Translations under genes and position numbers: made by a program
Shown: in pieces, positions 16,756-25,181 of the stretch
Layout of the letters: the number at the start of each line of letters is the position of its first letter
How positions within the stretch are numbered: the stretch's first letter is position 1
Notes under the pieces: generated by a model
The model's database searches: none
What the model was told of the DNA's origin: nothing
Seen by the model: the letters and a program-made list of their open reading frames with translations, nothing else
Origin: Acidimicrobiaceae bacterium
GTDB taxonomy: Bacteria; Actinomycetota; Acidimicrobiia; Acidimicrobiales; RAAP-2
DNA length: 57,857 nt
Reading direction: 5' to 3'
NCBI GenBank assembly: GCA_003164095.1
Contig: PLRX01000030.1
Coordinates: forward strand, 26,713 to 84,569

Positions 16756-17435
16756 GCCCAACGCCGGCCGGCGACCGCTGGGATCTGGCCCATCGCCGCC
16801 TCTACCTCTGCACCCCCGACCGGCCCGATCTCGAGACGTTCGTCGGCCGCTGCATCGAGGGCGGTGTCGACGTCGTCCAGCTCCGCGACAAACAGCTCGA
16901 CGACGCCGCTCTCGTGGTGAGGGCAGGGCTCGTCCAGCGGGTCTGCACCGCCGCCGGGGTCCCGTTCGTGCTCAACGACCGACCGGACCTGGCCGCTGCG
17001 GTCGGGGCCGACGGGGTCCACGTCGGCCAGGACGACGTGCCGGCCGCCGAGGCGCGTCAGATGGTGGGCGACGACACACTCATCGGGCTCTCGACCCACG
17101 CCACCGTGGAACTTGCCACCGCCCTCGGCGAGGGAGTCCCTGCCGGTGGTCCAGCCCCTGTCGACTACCTGTCAGCAGGCCCCGTCGTGGCCACGCCGAC
17201 CAAGCCGGGACGCCCCGGGACCGGCACGGGCTACCTGTCCGAGGCCGTGCGGCGGTCGCCCTGGCCGGTGTGGGTCACCGGCGGGGTGGATCCGGATTCC
17301 GTGGGCGACCTCGTCCACGCAGGCGCTCGCCATTTCGTGGTGGTCCGCTGGCTGGTGGGCGCAGACGACCCCGGAGCGGCCGCACGCGCACTCCGACGTC
17401 GGATCGACGGGCTGGTGGACGACGCGCCCCGGTGA
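16752..17435 (+). CDS. thiE: Thiamine-phosphate synthase
   Basis: Joins HMP pyrophosphate and the thiazole phosphate to give thiamine phosphate. The TIM-barrel protein has 227 residues with QLRDK (diphosphate/metal region), VLNDRPDLA, GADGVHVGQDD, and the thiazole-phosphate loop AGPVVATPTKPG. Its product, after phosphorylation, is the cofactor of AceE encoded just upstream. The GTG start overlaps the preceding stop by 4 nt. Confidence 0.95.
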   Translation: MSPTPAGDRWDLAHRRLYLCTPDRPDLETFVGRCIEGGVDVVQLRDKQLDDAALVVRAGLVQRVCTAAGVPFVLNDRPDLAAAVGADGVHVGQDDVPAAEARQMVGDDTLIGLSTHATVELATALGEGVPAGGPAPVDYLSAGPVVATPTKPGRPGTGTGYLSEAVRRSPWPVWVTGGVDPDSVGDLVHAGARHFVVVRWLVGADDPGAAARALRRRIDGLVDDAPR

Positions 17436-17464
17436 CGCGTCCCGCTGGGGCAACAGTCGGCAGC

Positions 17465-17482
17465 CGGCTACGGCCGTAACCG
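17465..17482. terminator. Interrupted palindrome between convergent genes
   Basis: CGG-c-TACGGCCGTA-a-CCG lies between the convergent thiE and secreted-protein genes and could end transcription. Its 10-bp core TACGGCCGTA is identical to the centre of the 36-bp palindrome upstream of sufC1, so a protein site is an alternative. Confidence 0.35.
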
Positions 17483-17504
17483 TCGATCGGGTTCGTACGG
17501 AGTA

Positions 17505-18116
17505 TCAGCCCTGCGGAGCGACCTTCGTGGTCTTGTACCCCTGGGGCAGCTCGACGGCTGGGGACGACCCGACGTTCGAGATGCCGAGGTCGATCGTTCC
17601 GCCCGGCGTCACGGCAGCGAACTTGGAGACGTAGTTACCGGTGACCGTGTAGTCCAGGACCTCCTTCTGGTTGCCCTGGGTCAGCGTGACCGTGGTCACC
17701 GCGCCGTTGCGGGTGGACTTGCCCTTGTCGTAGTAGGGCAGGTACGTGTGGGCCGGGTCGACGGCCTGGGCGCCCGTGGTCTGCTGGGTGTAGAAGGTCT
17801 TGGGCGCCGGGGCGGTCGCCGACTGACTCACGGCGATGTACTCCGTGGTACCGATGATGTAGATGTACGTCTTGCGCCCGGCACTCATCAGCCAGCCACC
17901 GAGGCGGTCGGGCGACTGGAACACCAGGCGGGCCGTCTGGTTCCCCTGGGGCGTCTTCTCGACGAGGTCCTCGGTGTAGTTGGCCGCCCCGAGCGTGTTC
18001 TTGACCGCTTGGCTGATCCCCGTTGCGCTCTGCGACTGAACGACGCCGATGGCGGCACCGCCGACGCCGACGAGGGTCAGGATGCCGAGTAGGAGAAATG
18101 CCAGGTACTTCCGCAT
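17505..18116 (-). CDS. Hypothetical exported or membrane-anchored protein
   Basis: Protein of 203 residues starting with a basic MRK and a hydrophobic core (LAFLLLGILTLVGVGGAAIGVV), i.e. a signal peptide or N-terminal anchor without a lipobox cysteine. The exported part is rich in Thr, Gly and Val with predicted beta strands (TARLVFQSPDR, KTYIYIIGTTEYIAVS, VTTVTLTQGNQ). The composition recalls LprG/LolA-like lipid-binding folds, but I see no decisive motif. Function unknown; monocistronic by context. Confidence 0.75.
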   Translation of the reverse strand: MRKYLAFLLLGILTLVGVGGAAIGVVQSQSATGISQAVKNTLGAANYTEDLVEKTPQGNQTARLVFQSPDRLGGWLMSAGRKTYIYIIGTTEYIAVSQSATAPAPKTFYTQQTTGAQAVDPAHTYLPYYDKGKSTRNGAVTTVTLTQGNQKEVLDYTVTGNYVSKFAAVTPGGTIDLGISNVGSSPAVELPQGYKTTKVAPQG

Positions 18117-18215
18117 GTCACTCGCTTCCGGGAGGGTGGGTGGGGACGGGCACGTCCGCCGGGTGGCCCCGTGTCGGAACCACGGTAGTCAAGGTCGGCG
18201 CCGGATCGGTGCCGG

Positions 18216-19331
18216 TCAGATGCCGATGCGCTGGGCCAGGAGCTCCCGATGGTACGAGGGGTCGCCCAGCATGAGCTCCGACGACTTGGCCCGCTTGAAG
18301 TACAGGTGGGCGGGGTGCTCCCACGTGAATCCGATGCCGCCGTGGATCTGGATCGTCTCGGCGGCGGCGTGGAAGTACGCCTCGGAGCAGTACGACTTCG
18401 CCAGGCTGGCGACGACCGGGAGCTCGTCGGAGTCCTCGGCGGCGGCCCATCCGGCGTAGTACGCCGCCGACTTGGCGGACTCGACCTCGAGCAGCATGTC
18501 CGCGCACTTGTGCTTGATGGCCTGGAAGCTGCCGATCGGGCGGCCGAACTGAATGCGGTTCTTCGCGTACTCGACCGAGCTTTCGAGGCAGCGCTGGGCG
18601 CCGCCGACCTGCTCGGCGGCGAGGGCCACGGCCGCGAGGTCCAGGGTCTTGGACAGCCCGGCCTCGGCACCCCCGTCCGTCCCGATGAGCCACGCCGGCG
18701 TGTCGGCGAACTCGAGCCGGGCCTGCTTGCGGGTCTGGTCCATGGTGGCCAACGGGGTGCGGGTCAGGCCGGCGGCGTCGCCCTTGACGCCGAACAGCGA
18801 CAGGCCGGCCTCGGTGCGACCGACCACGAGGATCAGGTCGGCGACGTGGCCGTCGACCACGAACGACTTGTGGCCGTTGAGGGCGAAGCCGTCTGCGGTG
18901 GGAGTGGCGGCCAGAGTGACGCCCTCGGCGTCCCACCGGCCGGAGTCCTCGGTGAAGGCCAGGGTGGCGATGGTCTCGCCGGAGGCGATGCCGGGCAGGA
19001 GGTACTCCATGGCCTTCTGGTCACCGGAGGTCAGCAGGGCGTTCGCGCCGAGGGCGACGGTCGAGAAGAACGGGGCGCACAGCAGGGCTGCGCCCATCTC
19101 CTCCAGGACCACCATCAGCTCGACGTAGGAGAAGCCGGCGCCGCCGTACTGCTCGGGGATGATCAGCGACTGCAGGCCGAGCTGCTCGGCCATCTGCGTC
19201 CACACCTCGGGGTCGTAGCCCTCCGTCGTCTCCATCAGGCGCCGGACCTCGGTCTCGGGCGACTTGTCGTCGAGGAAGCGACGCACCGACTTGCGGAGCT
19301 CGTCCTGCTCCTCGCTGAAGGCGAAGTTCAT
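18216..19331 (-). CDS. Acyl-CoA dehydrogenase (FadE family)
   Basis: FAD-dependent desaturation of an acyl-CoA, 371 residues. Domains follow the family order: N-terminal helices (MNFAFSEEQDELRKSVRRFL), beta domain with LAFTEDSGRWD, and C-terminal helices with QFGRPIGSFQAIKHKCAD and IQIHGGIGFTWEHPAHLYFKRA. This C-terminal signature belongs to the actinobacterial FadE group that often works as heterotetramers with a second subunit; no partner lies next to it. The ATG at 19331 follows GGAG at 7 nt. A 52-residue upstream extension of the open frame is not family-like and was dropped. Confidence 0.92.
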   Translation of the reverse strand: MNFAFSEEQDELRKSVRRFLDDKSPETEVRRLMETTEGYDPEVWTQMAEQLGLQSLIIPEQYGGAGFSYVELMVVLEEMGAALLCAPFFSTVALGANALLTSGDQKAMEYLLPGIASGETIATLAFTEDSGRWDAEGVTLAATPTADGFALNGHKSFVVDGHVADLILVVGRTEAGLSLFGVKGDAAGLTRTPLATMDQTRKQARLEFADTPAWLIGTDGGAEAGLSKTLDLAAVALAAEQVGGAQRCLESSVEYAKNRIQFGRPIGSFQAIKHKCADMLLEVESAKSAAYYAGWAAAEDSDELPVVASLAKSYCSEAYFHAAAETIQIHGGIGFTWEHPAHLYFKRAKSSELMLGDPSYHRELLAQRIGI

Positions 19332-19444
19332 CCTGATTCTCCATCCAGTGGAGTCCCCCACCGGGGACAACGTGCCCTGTTTGTCTACCAGAACCCCGGT
19401 CACGGTGACCAACGGGGGGAGGGACCTCGTGCGCGGCGCCCCAC

Positions 19445-19450
19445 TACGCT
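19445..19450 (+). promoter_or_regulatory. -10 box TACGCT with downstream AGGAGG
   Basis: TACGCT precedes an AGGAGG ribosome-binding site (19457-19462) and an ATG at 19471. The strong Shine-Dalgarno contrasts with the leaderless pattern elsewhere and fixes the start. Confidence 0.5.
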
Positions 19451-19470
19451 GCGAACAGGAGGTGGGAGCC

Positions 19471-20088
19471 ATGGCCGAGACCGTCATCGACTACCGGGAC
19501 GGCGCCGTCGAGGTGCACCGGGTCGTCGTCGGACCGATGGACAACAACGTCTACGTGGTGCGGTGCCGCGAGACCGGCGACGCCCTGCTGATCGACGCCG
19601 CCAACGAGCACGAACGGCTGCTGCAGCTGTGCCGCGACCTCGGGGTCCGGCGGGTGGTCGAGACGCACGGCCACTGGGACCACATCCAGGCCGTCGAGGC
19701 GGTCCGTGACGCCGGCTACGACGTGGCGGTCACCGCGGCCGACGCCGACATGCTGCCGGCCTACGACCAGATACTCGACGACGCCTCCGTGCTCGAGGTC
19801 GGGCGCCTGCGCATCGCCACCATCGCCACCCCGGGCCACACGCCGGGCTCGATGTGTTTCGCCGTCGAGGGGACGCCCCTCCTCTTCACGGGGGACACCC
19901 TCTTCCCGGGTGGGCCGGGCAACACCTCGTTCGAGAACGCCGACTTCGCCACCATCATCCGCTCCATCGAGGACCGGCTGTTCGTGCCGTTCGGGCCCGA
20001 CACCATCGTCCTTCCCGGCCACGGCGACGGCACCACCATCGGGACCGAGTCACCCCACCTGGCCGAGTGGGTCGAGCGCGGCTGGTAG
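19471..20088 (+). CDS. MBL-fold metallo-hydrolase (glyoxalase II-like)
   Basis: Protein of 205 residues with the metallo-beta-lactamase metal site: THGHWDHI (HxHxDH), His in PGHTPGSMCF, Asp in FTGDTLF and His in LPGHGDGT. Size and layout match short glyoxalase-II-like hydrolases that cleave thioesters, but the glutathione-binding C-terminal domain is absent, as expected for an actinobacterium. Substrate unknown. It has its own promoter and a strong ribosome-binding site, and converges with the debranching-enzyme gene. Confidence 0.88.
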   Translation: MAETVIDYRDGAVEVHRVVVGPMDNNVYVVRCRETGDALLIDAANEHERLLQLCRDLGVRRVVETHGHWDHIQAVEAVRDAGYDVAVTAADADMLPAYDQILDDASVLEVGRLRIATIATPGHTPGSMCFAVEGTPLLFTGDTLFPGGPGNTSFENADFATIIRSIEDRLFVPFGPDTIVLPGHGDGTTIGTESPHLAEWVERGW

Positions 20089-20109
20089 GACACTCCGGCG
20101 GCGGTCCGC

Positions 20110-22296
20110 TCAGACGGCGGTGGACGGGCGTCTGGGCTCGCGGATGACCTCGATCTCGGGCGGCAGGCCCGACACCGACAGCCCGCCGGGTACCTGGTCG
20201 CCGACTTCGATGGTGACGCGGGACCCCGCCAGTGGGATCCCCTCGACTTTGAGGTAGCCGATGCCCTCGGGCAGGTTCGGGCACAGCCACGTCTTGCCGT
20301 AGGGGATCCACGGGTCGAGGCGCAGCAGCGTGCGGAGGCACAGCAGCGGCGAGGCCGCCGACCACGCCTGGGGTGAGCATGACGTCGGGTAGCCCACGGG
20401 CACGTTCAGCTCGCCCCGGTCGAGGCCGCTGAACAGCTCCGGCAGGCGCCCTCCCTGGGCCGATGCGGCGTCGAGCAGCCCGAAGATGAGCTGCTGGGCC
20501 GCACCGTCATAGCCGTAGCGGGCGAGGCCGGCGGCCACGATCGCCGTGTCGTGGGGCCACACCGAGCCACAGTGGTAGCTGATCGGGTTGTAGCCACCGT
20601 TGTCGCTCGACAGCGTGCGCAGCCCCCACCCGGAGAACATCGAGGGGCCGACCAGGGCCTGGGCCACCTGATGGGCCTTGTCCTCGTCGACGATGCCCGT
20701 CCACAGGCAGTGACCGATGTTGGACGTCAACGAGTCGATCGGCTTCTTGTCGGCATCGAGCCCGACGGCGAACCATCCCTTCTCCTCGAGCCAGAAGTCC
20801 CGGTTGAAGTTGGCCTTGAGGTGGGCCGCCTTCGACCGGAAGCGGTCGTAGGTGGCCGTGTCGCCGGCCTCGAACGCGAAGTGGGCACTGGCCAGGTAGG
20901 CACCGTACGTGTAGGCCTGCACCTCGGCGAGGGCGATCGGGGCCTCGGCCACCCGTCCGTCGCCGTAGCGGATGCCGTCCCAGCTGTCCTTCCAGCCCTG
21001 GTTGGCGAGGCCGCGATCAGTTGCCCGGTGGTACTCCACGTACCCGTCGCCGTCGGCGTCGCCGAAGTGCTCGATCCATTCGATGGCCCGCGCCGCGTTG
21101 GGCAGCAGCTCGTCCACCAGCTCGCGAGCCACGCCCCAGCGCCGCATCTCGCCGAGCAGCATCACGAAGAGCGGCGTGGCGTCGGCGGTGCCGTAGTAGA
21201 TGCTCCCTCCCCCGAGGGACAGTGACGCGGCGTCGCCGAAGCGCATCTCATGGAGGATGCGGCCGGGCTCCTCCTCGTGCCGGGGGTCGACCTCCGTGCC
21301 CTGGAACCGGGCCAGCGTCTGCAGCACCCCGCGGGCCAGGTCGGGGTCGACGAGGAGCGCCATCCAGGCGGTCAACAGCGAGTCCCGGCCGAACACCGTC
21401 ATGAACCAGGGCGCTCCGGCCGCCACCACCACCCGCTCGGGGAAGTCTGGATCGAAGATCCGCAGCGCACCGAGGTCCTCCGCACTGCGGGCCACCACCT
21501 GCTTGAGCAGGGGGTGGTCCGTCTCGACCTGCGGGACCTGGCGGCGCCACGCGGCCAGTCGCTCCGAGGGCATGGCCCGCTCGACCGGCTCGCCGCAGAG
21601 GTACTTCGGCGCGAACACCTGGCCGTCGATGACCGGACCGACCTCGACGCAGGTGGACCACTCGCCGCGGGCCGGAACGACCACCTCGAAGGTGAGGAGT
21701 CCGGGAGTCACCTGCTTGGCGCCCGGGGCATGGATCTCGACGCCCCGATCCACCGGGCCTCGGCTGTAGTTGTAGGTCAGCGCCAGGGACCCGTCGCCCC
21801 CTTCGGGTGACACACGCTCCTCGACCGTCGTCGTGACCGACCCGTGACGCTGGTCGGACCCGACCCGGCCCTCCTTCACGGCGAACAGGTCCGCGAAGTC
21901 GGCGTCGACCAGTACCTCCACCGTGCAGACCGTGGCCTCGTCGCCGAAGTTGCGCAGGACCACCTCTTCGCGCATGCCCTGGCCGACGTGGCGGTGCCGG
22001 AAGATCATGAGGGTGGAGTCGGCCCGTCCGGGCGCGGGCATTCCGCGGGCGACGAACGTGGCGCTGAACGGGTCGTCGGTGACCGCGGCCAGGGGCTCCG
22101 CCCGGTTCCCGTTGACCAGTACCTCGAACTGGGACAGGATCCGGGTGTCGCGGAAGAACAGGCCCTGGGCTGCGCCCACCGAGATGTCGCCCGCGCCACC
22201 GCTGATGGCGAAGGTCGACTCGTCGACCAGGGTGACCGCTCCGCCGCCCGATCCGAGCTGGGTGACCGGGCCGGCGTAGTTCCACGGGTCGGCCAT
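20110..22296 (-). CDS. Amylo-alpha-1,6-glucosidase / glycogen-debranching-type glycosidase
   Basis: Cytoplasmic protein of 728 residues. The first ~220 residues form the beta-rich N-terminal domain of bacterial debranching proteins (GDE_N_bis type: FAISGGAGDI, GLFFRDTRILSQFEV). The rest is an (alpha/alpha)6 toroid with FGRDSLLTAWM, YYGTADATPLFV, DSWDGIRY, GLRTLSSDNGGYNP and SVWPHDTAIVAAGL. Homologues are annotated as removing 1,6-linked glucose from glycogen or trehalose-related glucans. The exact substrate is not readable from sequence. Transcription is probably leaderless from TACGGT, divergent from sufC1. Confidence 0.87.
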   Translation of the reverse strand: MADPWNYAGPVTQLGSGGGAVTLVDESTFAISGGAGDISVGAAQGLFFRDTRILSQFEVLVNGNRAEPLAAVTDDPFSATFVARGMPAPGRADSTLMIFRHRHVGQGMREEVVLRNFGDEATVCTVEVLVDADFADLFAVKEGRVGSDQRHGSVTTTVEERVSPEGGDGSLALTYNYSRGPVDRGVEIHAPGAKQVTPGLLTFEVVVPARGEWSTCVEVGPVIDGQVFAPKYLCGEPVERAMPSERLAAWRRQVPQVETDHPLLKQVVARSAEDLGALRIFDPDFPERVVVAAGAPWFMTVFGRDSLLTAWMALLVDPDLARGVLQTLARFQGTEVDPRHEEEPGRILHEMRFGDAASLSLGGGSIYYGTADATPLFVMLLGEMRRWGVARELVDELLPNAARAIEWIEHFGDADGDGYVEYHRATDRGLANQGWKDSWDGIRYGDGRVAEAPIALAEVQAYTYGAYLASAHFAFEAGDTATYDRFRSKAAHLKANFNRDFWLEEKGWFAVGLDADKKPIDSLTSNIGHCLWTGIVDEDKAHQVAQALVGPSMFSGWGLRTLSSDNGGYNPISYHCGSVWPHDTAIVAAGLARYGYDGAAQQLIFGLLDAASAQGGRLPELFSGLDRGELNVPVGYPTSCSPQAWSAASPLLCLRTLLRLDPWIPYGKTWLCPNLPEGIGYLKVEGIPLAGSRVTIEVGDQVPGGLSVSGLPPEIEVIREPRRPSTAV

Positions 22297-22302
22297 GGCG
22301 GT

Positions 22303-22308
22303 ACCGTA
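22303..22308 (-). promoter_or_regulatory. -10 box TACGGT for a leaderless transcript
   Basis: On the minus strand TACGGT is followed by 6 nt and the ATG at 22296, with no Shine-Dalgarno sequence. It lies about 70 bp from the large palindrome, which therefore probably does not act on this gene. Confidence 0.5.
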
Positions 22309-22375
22309 CCGGTTGCCCGGCAGGAGCGGGAATTCCCCAGCGCGGGAGCGGTGCGGACCGCATCGTCCCTCCTGG

Positions 22376-22411
22376 GAACTATTTCCCCTACGGCCGTAGG
22401 GGAAATAGTTC
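22376..22411. promoter_or_regulatory. Perfect 36-bp palindrome over the sufC1 -35 region: candidate operator
   Basis: Every base from 22376 to 22411 pairs about the centre at 22393/22394; the left arm contains ACTATTTCCCCTACGG. The predicted -35 of the sufC1 promoter (about 22397-22402) falls inside it, and the -10 starts 9 bp beyond its right edge. That placement fits repressor binding. Read as RNA it would be a stem of up to 18 bp, but it lies upstream of the predicted start site. A related half-site occurs upstream of sufB at 32123-32141. Confidence 0.75.
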
Positions 22412-22419
22412 GGGCAGGC

Positions 22420-22425
22420 TACAAT
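22420..22425 (+). promoter_or_regulatory. -10 box TACAAT of the sufC1-sufS-sufU operon
   Basis: TACAAT, close to the ideal TATAAT, ends 7 nt before the GTG at 22433, consistent with a leaderless transcript. The -35 position is buried in the adjoining palindrome. Confidence 0.65.
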
Positions 22426-22432
22426 CGGTGCT

Positions 22433-23193
<761 letters not shown>

Positions 23194-23206
<13 letters not shown>

Positions 23207-24459
23207 CCACCCACACCGGCGGGGGACCGGCCCTCGACGCCGCCACCCTGGCCAAGGACTTCCCCCTCCTCTCCCGCAAGGTCAACGGTCGCCCCATCAC
23301 CTACCTTGATTCGGCGGCCTCGTCCCAACGGCCCAGCGCCGTGCTCGACGCCATGCGCGAGTACGACGAGACGACCCACGCCAACGTCCACCGTGGCGTC
23401 TATGGCATCGCCGAGGAGGCCACCCGTCGATTCGAGGCGGCACGGACCAACGTGGGCCGGTTCATCGGTGCTCCCGCTCCGTCACGCGAGGTCGTCTTCA
23501 CCAAGAACGCCACCGAGGCGCTCAACCTCGTCGCCCACTCGTGGGGTCGCAGCAACCTCGAACGTGGCGATGTCGTCGTGCTCACCGAGATGGAGCACCA
23601 TGCCAACATCGTCCCGTGGCACATGCTGGCCGCCGAGCGGGGCATCGAGCTGCGGTGGCTGCCGATCGACGACGACGGGCAACTCGTGCTCGACGACCTC
23701 GATGCGGTGCTCGACGGCGCCAAGGTGCTGGCCGTCACCTGCATGTCCAACGTGCTCGGCACCCTGAACCCGGTGGCCGAGCTGGCGGCCCGAGCCCATG
23801 CGGCCGGCGCCCTGGTCGTGGCCGACGCCTGCCAGGCGGTCCCCCACCTGCCGACCGACGTGTCCGCACTGGGTGTCGACCTGCTCGCCTTCAGCGCGCA
23901 CAAGATGCTCGGGCCGACCGGGATCGGCGTGCTCTGGGGCCGCGAGGAGTTGCTGCAGTCCATGCCGCCGTTCCTCGGCGGTGGCGAGATGATCCTCGAC
24001 GTCCGCAAGGACGGCTTCACGCCCAACGACATCCCCTGGCGGTTCGAGGCCGGCACCCCGCCGATCACCGAGGCGGTCGGGCTCGGTGTCGCGGTCGACT
24101 ACCTGCGGGCGGTCGGCATGGACGCCGTCCGTGCCCACGAGATCTCGCTGACCTCCTATGCCCTCGACGCCCTGCGGGACCGGTTCGGCGCCGACATCCG
24201 CATCTTCGGTCCCCAGGCAGCCGAGGACCGGGGCGGCGTGCTGTCCTTCGCCTTCCGCGACGTCCATCCCCACGACATCTCACAGATCCTCGACGAGTAC
24301 GGCGTCTGCGTCCGGGCCGGCCACCACTGCGCCAAGCCACTCATGCGCCGCCTCGGCGTGAACGCCACCGCCCGGGCGTCGTTCGCCCTCTACAACGACG
24401 AGCGGGACGTCGACACGCTGGTCGAGGCCCTCGACGCCGCCGGGAAGTTCTTCGGATGA
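23194..24459 (+). CDS. sufS: SufS cysteine desulfurase (group II)
   Basis: PLP enzyme that takes sulfur from cysteine for cluster assembly. The protein has 421 residues: PLP-Schiff-base Lys237 in FSAHKMLGPTG, DACQAVPH, EMEHHANIVPW, and the persulfide-carrying Cys379 in AGHHCAKPLM. Group II members have the short catalytic loop seen here and need a partner such as SufU, encoded next. The ATG overlaps the end of sufC1 by 13 nt. Confidence 0.96.
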
Positions 24460-24470
24460 CCGTCCCCCGG

Positions 24471-24499
24471 TACGATCTTGCCCGGGTGCCAACGCACCC
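24471..24499 (+). promoter_or_regulatory. Possible internal promoter and leader hairpin before sufU
   Basis: TACGAT (24471-24476) could be a -10 box inside the sufS-sufU gap. Downstream, GGGTGC-caac-GCACCC (24484-24499) is a perfect 6-bp stem with a 4-nt loop in the presumed leader, ahead of a GAAGGGAA ribosome-binding region and the ATG at 24524. It could stabilise or regulate the sufU message. Confidence 0.4.
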
Positions 24500-24523
24500 C
24501 TGTGACGAAGGGAACCCGGCCTG

Positions 24524-25021
24524 ATGCCCGGCCTCGAAGACCTCTATCGGGAGATCATCCTCGACCACTACCGCTCGCCCCGGAACCGGGGTGAGCTCGA
24601 GTCGCCGCCCGCCGTCCGGGTGGAGGGGTTCAACCCGCTGTGCGGCGACGAGATCGTGGTGACGATCGACGTGGAGGACGACGTCCTGGCGGACATCAAG
24701 ATCGCCGGCACCGGCTGCTCGATCAGCCAGTCGTCGGCATCGCTGATGTCGGCGGCCGTCAAGGGCAAGTCGCTCGCCGAGGTGCGCGAACTGATCGGCA
24801 CCTTCAGGCAGATGATGTCGATCCACGAGTCGACGCTGCCGTCGGACGGCGCCGGTGGCGGATCCTCCGAAGCCGCCGAGCCCCAGGCAATCGACATCGA
24901 CGCGCTGGGCGAGTTGGCGGCACTTCAGGGTGTCGTCAAGTTCCCGGTGAGGATCAAGTGCGCCACGCTGAGTTGGAACACGCTGACCCAGGGCCTCGAC
25001 GAGGCCGGCGTCCCCGCCTGA
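24524..25021 (+). CDS. sufU: SufU, zinc-dependent sulfur acceptor for SufS
   Basis: IscU-like protein of 165 residues. The zinc/sulfur ligands are present: Cys40 and Asp42 (PLCGDE), Cys65 (GTGCSIS) and Cys146 (IKCATLSW). The insertion between the second and third ligand regions (about residues 100-130, with GAGGGSSEAAEP) marks SufU rather than scaffold IscU. It accepts persulfide sulfur from SufS by zinc-ligand exchange in characterised homologues. It is the last gene of the plus-strand suf operon; its stop lies in a 23-bp tandem repeat. Confidence 0.94.
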   Translation: MPGLEDLYREIILDHYRSPRNRGELESPPAVRVEGFNPLCGDEIVVTIDVEDDVLADIKIAGTGCSISQSSASLMSAAVKGKSLAEVRELIGTFRQMMSIHESTLPSDGAGGGSSEAAEPQAIDIDALGELAALQGVVKFPVRIKCATLSWNTLTQGLDEAGVPA

Positions 25022-25062
25022 TCCCCGCCCCGACGCACGCCTGATCCCCGCCCCGGCGCACG
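25017..25062. repeat. 23-bp tandem repeat containing the sufU stop codon
   Basis: Two adjacent 23-bp copies (25017-25039 and 25040-25062) differ at one base; each starts cctgatccccgcccc. A third partial copy (cctga) follows. The stop codon TGA is in the first copy and is repeated in each. The remaining gap to the LCP gene shows no other structure. Confidence 0.85.
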
Positions 25063-25181
25063 CCTGAATCCGACCTGACCCCCACCGGGCGACGTACCCC
25101 GGTCCCGCCCGACCAGATCGGAGTCGCGGGCCGATGTGCCCGCTCGACGCCGACCTCTCCTGGGCCAGGCGGCGCGTGGGC

